The notes below the pieces were generated by a model. The model worked only from the letters and a program-made list of their open reading frames with translations, did not search any database and was not told the origin of the DNA. From Paenibacillus piscarius (GTDB lineage Bacteria; Bacillota; Bacilli; Paenibacillales; Paenibacillaceae): a stretch of 61,978 nt of DNA. The stretch is from NCBI RefSeq assembly GCF_022234545.1, contig NZ_JAIEUI010000032.1:1-61978 (forward strand), given 5' to 3'. Numbering within the stretch: the first letter of the stretch is position 1; each line of letters opens with the position of its first letter. Positions 58,055 to 61,978 of the stretch are shown here, one piece after another. The position numbers and the translations under genes are program-made.

Positions 58055-59662
58055 TTATCCTTCTCCGCCCTTCTGAATGTGGTATACCTTAATCTGCTGC
58101 AAGGCCGGATCAGCACAGCCCTGGAACTTGGCCCCGCCTCCGCGCAGGGCAATGAGCCTGTCAAGGATAGGCGCAGTAACGGGCTCACCGGGGTACAGCA
58201 GCGGGATGCCTGGCGGATAGGGAATCACCATCTCTGCCGCCATCCTGCCAGCGCTTGCTTCAAGCGCTATAGTCTCTGTCTCTCCTGCGGCAACCGGCTT
58301 CGTTGAGAACGCAACGGGGTCCGAAATCTGCGGAACACTGAAATTGTTCCACGTGGAATGTTGGGCGGCGGAGGATGAGGCTCCTCCTCTGCTGTTAGTA
58401 TATGATGTTTCCTGGGCTGCGTTCCCAGGATGACCCTGACTCTGCGCTGCAACATCCCATAGCGCCTCCAGCAGCACCGCTGCCTCTTCCGCCTTCGAGC
58501 CGAGGCTGAAGGCCAGCACCACGTGCCGGTCGTCACTCATCTCCGGCACGATCCCCCTCGCTTCGAGCAGCCGCTGCAGCTCGAAGCCCCCCAGGACCCC
58601 CGCGGCATCATAGATGACCGCCTTGAAGGGGTCCTGGGCCGTGTACGCCGCCGGGCGCAGCGGCGGCGCCACGTTCCCGGCGGCGGCGTTGCCAGCGCCG
58701 CCTGGGGGTTGCTGCTGCGCCGGCGGCTGCAGCAGCTGGAAGCGCGGCAGCGCCGCCAGGCCGCGCCGCAGGATGTCCACGGCGGCGAGCCCCGCCGTGA
58801 AGGCAGCGGCGCCTTGGCAGTGCAGCAGGCGCCGGGCCAGATCGAGCGAAGCCATCACGGGGTAGGATGGGCTGGAGCTCTGCACCATGGCCAGCCGCTG
58901 GCGCAAGAGCGCGCGGTCGAGCCATGGGCCCTGCACGTGCAGCATGGCGCCCATTGTCAGCGCCGTCAGCATCTTATGCGTGGACTGCACCACGCCGTCC
59001 GCGCCGCAGGCCAGCGCCCCGGGCGGAAGCGCCGGGTGCTGCCCGTAATGCGCCCCGTGTGCCTCATCCACCAGCAGCGGTACACCGCTGGTGTGGCAGG
59101 CCTGCGCGAGGGGCGCAAGGTCACTGCCCATGCCGTAGTAATTCGGCATGGTGACCAGTACGCCGGCAGCCTCCGGGTAGGCGGCTAATGCAGCCTGCAC
59201 CGTCTCTGGCGACGGGGCGACAGCAAGGCCGCTGCCCGGGTCTATCTGCGGCTCCAGGAATACAGCGCGTGCGCCGGCCAGCATCAGTCCATGGATGACG
59301 GACTTGTGGACATTGCGCTGCACCACCAGCAGCATCCCCGGCTCGGGGCAGACCGTCAGGATCAGCGCCAGATTGCCCGCTGTACTGCCGCCAACCAGCA
59401 GAAAGCTCTCTTCCGCGCCATAACAGTCCGCTGCCAGCTCCTGCGCCTCCCGGATCACCCCTTCCGGGCGATGAAGATCATCCGTCCCGGTAATTTCCGT
59501 AACATCATAGCGCATCACTTCCGCCAGGAACCCGGCATCCTCCGGATTCAGATAAGCCCCGCCATTCTTATGGCCAGGCACATGATAAGAGATATTACCC
59601 TTCTGTCTATATTGTTGCAGCATTTCATATACTGGTGCCCTTCCGGGCTGTAGCTTGTCCAT
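58055..59662 (-). CDS. Orn/Lys/Arg decarboxylase family PLP protein (YaaO-like)
   Basis: A 535-aa PLP fold-type I protein: ISYHVPGHKNGG, DVTEITGTDDLHRPEGVIREAQ, LVGGSTAGNLALI, VDEAHGAHYG and the PLP lysine in VQSTHKMLTALTMG (about residue 228). Likely an amino-acid decarboxylase; substrate unknown. Two low-complexity insertions, an Ala/Pro/Gln/Gly run at about 305-340 and a Ser/Asn/Gln-rich run at about 405-460, are odd for the family, and the second carries a parS-like sequence. The gene precedes tmk as yaaO does in B. subtilis. Confidence 0.88.
   Translation of the reverse strand: MDKLQPGRAPVYEMLQQYRQKGNISYHVPGHKNGGAYLNPEDAGFLAEVMRYDVTEITGTDDLHRPEGVIREAQELAADCYGAEESFLLVGGSTAGNLALILTVCPEPGMLLVVQRNVHKSVIHGLMLAGARAVFLEPQIDPGSGLAVAPSPETVQAALAAYPEAAGVLVTMPNYYGMGSDLAPLAQACHTSGVPLLVDEAHGAHYGQHPALPPGALACGADGVVQSTHKMLTALTMGAMLHVQGPWLDRALLRQRLAMVQSSSPSYPVMASLDLARRLLHCQGAAAFTAGLAAVDILRRGLAALPRFQLLQPPAQQQPPGGAGNAAAGNVAPPLRPAAYTAQDPFKAVIYDAAGVLGGFELQRLLEARGIVPEMSDDRHVVLAFSLGSKAEEAAVLLEALWDVAAQSQGHPGNAAQETSYTNSRGGASSSAAQHSTWNNFSVPQISDPVAFSTKPVAAGETETIALEASAGRMAAEMVIPYPPGIPLLYPGEPVTAPILDRLIALRGGGAKFQGCADPALQQIKVYHIQKGGEG
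58345..58360. promoter_or_regulatory. parS-like ParB/Spo0J binding site
   Basis: TGTTCCACGTGGAATG contains the perfect palindrome TTCCACGTGGAA and matches the widespread parS form TGTTCCACGTGGAACA at 14 of 16 positions. It lies in a low-complexity part of the decarboxylase gene, in a chromosomal region that is origin-proximal by synteny. Confidence 0.55.
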
Positions 59663-59775
59663 TAGTTTGTCCTTCCCTTGGAGTTCCCTTCTATTTTAAC
59701 GCAAATATACCCCCGCGCCTATTGTTCTGCAGGTGAAACTGCAATAAACTCGCCGCCATAGCATGCTATAATAAT

Positions 59776-59812
59776 AAAAAGGCTTCCCTCACCCGGTCAG
59801 GGCAGAGAAGCC
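59776..59812 (-). terminator. gin terminator
   Basis: The minus strand has GGCTTCTCTGCCC with GGGTGAGGGAAGCC around TGACC, then TTTTTATT. The rest of the 250-bp gap 59663-59912 shows no gene. Confidence 0.8.
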
Positions 59813-59912
59813 GCTAAGAGAATTCTTCGGTTTGCAGGTTTGCAGGAAACAAAGGCACGGATTCACCACCCGCTTTTTATAGGTATTCCTCTGAAAGACA
59901 CAGCTGCTTGAG

Positions 59913-60104
59913 TTAAGCATGCTTCTGGAGATTAATCTTCTTCATCCGCCCAATGAAAAACCGGTACTTGGCGTCCTCCGCCTCAGTATGCACCATCTCA
60001 CTCTCACAATCCTCACAGATGAAATGTGAGACAATCACAATGCCTTCTTCCTTCTCCTGGCCGCAGATGATGCAGGCCGTCTCCGTTTGCTGTTGCTGTT
60101 CCAT
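59913..60104 (-). CDS. csfB: anti-sigma-G factor Gin (CsfB)
   Basis: A 63-aa zinc protein with CIICG (about 11-15) and CEDCE (about 30-34), matching CsfB/Gin, which holds sigma-G (and sigma-E) inactive until the right stage of sporulation. The ATG at 60104 has AAGGTGG 7 bases upstream; an ATG two codons earlier overlaps that sequence. GTTTA and CATACTG 18 bases apart upstream weakly resemble a forespore promoter. Together with Fin it gives two small zinc anti-sigma factors in the window. Confidence 0.9.
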   Translation of the reverse strand: MEQQQQTETACIICGQEKEEGIVIVSHFICEDCESEMVHTEAEDAKYRFFIGRMKKINLQKHA

Positions 60105-60315
60105 AATCATCCCACCTTGACTCTTTTAAGAACAGTATGCTACACCTTCTATCATTTTAAACCTTTTCATAGTTTTTTCCTAACCCTTCATAGCCTGAAA
60201 TATATATATTCGGCAGCTCCCCAATCGGTGATTCCGGCCCCGGCAGTTTAACAAAACGCACGAACAGACCGATATTAATAACAAGATCACTTCTGAGGAG
60301 GTCCGGATTCCCTGT

Positions 60316-60840
60316 ATGGAACCCAATAGCAAAGGTGCGGCAACATTCTATCAATACAAGCTAATCAGAAAAATTAATATTACCGCGCCCTTAGTGCGGA
60401 CTTATATGGCCCTCCCCCTCGTCTGCCTGGTCCTTGAGAGCATCTTCCTGTCCTGGTTCAGCATCCTGTACATGATTATAGCGGCACCGGTCATGCTGTG
60501 GATTCAGTATGTTATCTCGCGTTCGGTGCTGCTGATTACCGGACACCCGATCGCCAAGCGCTGGAGGTGGTCCCTGCGGCTGCCCTGGCCGGGATATATG
60601 CCTGACCAGTATATTAATTATGGAATCTTCCGCACTGTACAGCTGCATAACCTTTGGATCGGCCTATGTATCGCCGCATTATTCATCGTCTGGGCGCCGC
60701 CTGCTTTCACTGCATCCCTGGCGGTATGCCACCTGTGGCTGCTTCTGCCTCGGCTCTATACCCTGGTGCGCCTGAAGCGTACCGCCCGAGACGGAATGCT
60801 CAAATTCAATGCGGCCGATGCCTCTTACTACACCCAGTAA
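60316..60840 (+). CDS. hypothetical four-helix membrane protein
   Basis: I do not recognise the family. The 174-aa protein has hydrophobic segments at about 31-50, 52-72, 112-128 and 130-148, with a basic loop between. The ATG is 14 bases after a strong GAGGAGG (60295-60301), too far for normal initiation; an in-frame ATT at 60307 is 5 bases from it and could be the real start. It is convergent with the lipoprotein gene and shares its terminator. Confidence 0.72.
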   Translation: MEPNSKGAATFYQYKLIRKINITAPLVRTYMALPLVCLVLESIFLSWFSILYMIIAAPVMLWIQYVISRSVLLITGHPIAKRWRWSLRLPWPGYMPDQYINYGIFRTVQLHNLWIGLCIAALFIVWAPPAFTASLAVCHLWLLLPRLYTLVRLKRTARDGMLKFNAADASYYTQ

Positions 60841-60884
60841 TCCTCATCAGCTATACATAGCCTATGAATTCAGCGGATTCATAC

Positions 60885-60922
60885 AAAAAATCGCCATCCG
60901 CAATACCGGACGGCGATTTTTT
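60885..60922. terminator. bidirectional terminator
   Basis: AAAAAATCGCC-ATCCG-CAATA-CCGGA-CGGCGATTTTTT is symmetric and can end both convergent transcripts. The right side of the stem touches the stop codon of the lipoprotein gene. Confidence 0.92.
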
Positions 60923-61340
60923 ATCGGCTCTTCAAGCCCTTCGTGGTGACCTTCTTTTCCTTCGGGATCATTACAATGAAGTAGCCGTCATGAACTGTCA
61001 GGTGTACAATGTTCCCTTCCTTCTTGAACACCCGGGAGCTTCCGGAATCATCATCATTAGACTCCTGCTCCTCCCATCCCCACTCATTAATAGTCTCCAG
61101 ATACGGTTCCGGTATACCCTTCTTCTCCTTCAATCCGGGCAAAGAGTACCGCACATAATCCATGGCAACATTCGTCGTCGTCCGGTCGGGAGAACTGGCC
61201 TCCTTCGGGACGGGGAATTCCTTCTCATTGAGCGCACCGTTAAAAGTCTCCCAGGCAGGCTCTTTCGTTCCACAACCAGCCAGCATGACTCCGACTATAC
61301 AAAGAATAACGAATATCCATATAGGTTGGGTTCGCTTCAT
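60921..61340 (-). CDS. hypothetical lipoprotein
   Basis: A 139-aa exported lipoprotein: positively charged N-terminus, hydrophobic stretch and lipobox LAGC (cysteine at about 23). The mature part is hydrophilic (about 115 residues), with a serine/aspartate patch EQESNDDDSGSS. I do not recognise the family. AGGAGG lies 9 bases before the ATG. It is next to an rRNA operon and may be strain-variable. Confidence 0.8.
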   Translation of the reverse strand: MKRTQPIWIFVILCIVGVMLAGCGTKEPAWETFNGALNEKEFPVPKEASSPDRTTTNVAMDYVRYSLPGLKEKKGIPEPYLETINEWGWEEQESNDDDSGSSRVFKKEGNIVHLTVHDGYFIVMIPKEKKVTTKGLKSR

Positions 61341-61658
61341 ACCTTAAATCCTCCTTACCTCTACCATGCATCTTAAGACGCAAGAAAATTCCAGGTCAGA
61401 ATTTCAATGTAGTTCATTCGTATTAAGGCATCTGCTTAATATTTGCACTTTTCCATTATACTTTGAACCATCGCCTCGTCGGTAACAAAAATGTCACTCG
61501 TTTGTAAGCGTTTTTATAATTTTTGGTTTCGCAGTCCTATCCCTTTATTTCTATGTGCCTAGGACTCAAGTATACTATTGTCGAATCATTAGCCTGACCG
61601 TGTTCTCTTCTATCAGACCCATCGATAGGTCCTACTTCATGGAATTTTTGGTTAAATT

Positions 61659-61841
61659 AATTGGATTAACGTATCTTATTTCGCTGGTTTCTGCGCATTC
61701 GGCTGAAGCAATTGGATTAACAGCATCTATTGGAACACGTTACGGTTACTTTGGCTGAAATCGAAAGAATGAAGTGTTGTTTATCCAACTGCTGTCCGGG
61801 AATCGCCCACTTCTTCCCCAGCAAGTGTACAGAATCCAACT
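61659..61841. repeat. inverted array of degenerate 51-bp repeats
   Basis: AATTGGATTAAC occurs on the plus strand at 61659 and 61710, exactly 51 bp apart, with GGCTGAA near the end of each unit. On the minus strand AGTTGGAT units start at 61841 and 61790, again 51 bp apart. The two pairs face each other around about 61750. The gap 61341-61913 holds no gene I can support. Confidence 0.6.
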
Positions 61842-61913
61842 ATTTCCTCTGTGTCCTTCATTTCCGCTTATCCGGTACGTTCAGCCATTACCCATTACAC
61901 TGCCCATTCACAC

Positions 61914-61948
61914 AAAAAGACCACTGCTGAGTGATCAACAGTGGTCTT
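61914..61948 (-). terminator. rRNA operon terminator
   Basis: The minus strand has AAGACCACTG, a 14-nt loop, CAGTGGTCTT and then TTT, immediately after the 5S rRNA 3' end. Confidence 0.93.
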
Positions 61949-61952
61949 GTGT

Positions 61953-61978
61953 GCTTGGCGGCGTCCTACTCTCCCAGG
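61953..61978 (-). rRNA. rrf: 5S rRNA, 3' end only
   Basis: The minus strand reads CCTGGGAGAGTAGGACGCCG then CCAAGC, the standard 3' end of a Bacillota 5S rRNA; the gene continues off the right edge. This identifies the upstream flank as an rRNA operon. Confidence 0.92.

Noticed and set aside
61555..61758. 67-codon plus-strand frame next to the 5S gene
   Set aside because: It spans the 51-bp repeats, has no Shine-Dalgarno sequence and no recognisable protein features.
1..61978. CRISPR arrays, transposases, integrases, toxin-antitoxin or defence genes
   Set aside because: No regular short repeats with spacers and no matching protein motifs were seen. The 51-bp and 32-bp repeats lack unique spacers and have too few units.

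Overview
The window looks like a stretch of the origin-proximal core chromosome of a spore-forming Bacillota, most probably Paenibacillus. The evidence is the dense set of sporulation genes (spoIIE, spoVT, spoVG, yabG, yabP, yabQ, fin, csfB/gin, sspF), a gene order that follows the Bacillus subtilis csfB-to-lysS region almost gene for gene, a moderate G+C content, and arrangements I associate with Paenibacillus (greA before lysS, nadABC between ftsH and coaX, hup between mazG and rqcP). Almost every gene is on the minus strand, so the natural reading direction is from the right end to the left. The exceptions are abrB, a 68-aa gene at 38.4 kb and a membrane protein at 60.3 kb.

The block is bracketed by two rRNA operons in the same orientation. 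The 3' end of a 5S rRNA with its terminator lies at the right edge, and the tandem promoters and leader of the next 16S gene lie at the left edge. Reading right to left: an unknown lipoprotein and a convergent membrane protein, gin, a PLP decarboxylase carrying a parS-like site, tmk, darA, yaaR, holB, ricT, yabA, trmN and rsmI. Next come the divergent abrB / HD-hydrolase pair with Spo0A boxes, tatD, and a c-di-AMP riboswitch driving a G5/3D cell-wall protein. Then follow rnmV, ksgA, yabG, veg, sspF, ispE, purR, spoVG, glmU, prs, pth, fin, mfd, a PrsA-like foldase, spoVT, yabM, mazG, hup, rqcP, yabP, yabQ, divIC, yabR, spoIIE, yabS, yabT, tilS, hpt, ftsH, nadABC, coaX, hslO, a second PPIase, cysK, the pab/fol folate operon, dusB, greA and lysS.

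Functionally this is housekeeping (replication, ribosome maturation, translation quality control, folate, NAD, CoA and nucleotide precursors, cell-wall precursors) interleaved with the decision to sporulate. Spo0A-type boxes occur at abrB and spoVG and more weakly at spoIIE; sigma-H and sigma-G promoter candidates precede spoVG, sspF and spoVT. Two c-di-AMP elements, the DarA receptor and a ydaO-type riboswitch, sit about 8 kb apart. Relative to B. subtilis I do not find metS, yazA, yabJ, ctc or the tRNA genes near spoIIE.

I see no CRISPR array, insertion sequence, prophage or defence island, and no clearly new multi-gene system. The least explained sequence is intergenic: an inverted array of 51-bp repeats next to the 5S gene, a 65-bp element present twice, a 150-bp imperfect palindrome behind spoIIE, a GC-rich block with a 32-bp tandem duplication behind abrB, and an atypical tract upstream of spoIIE.
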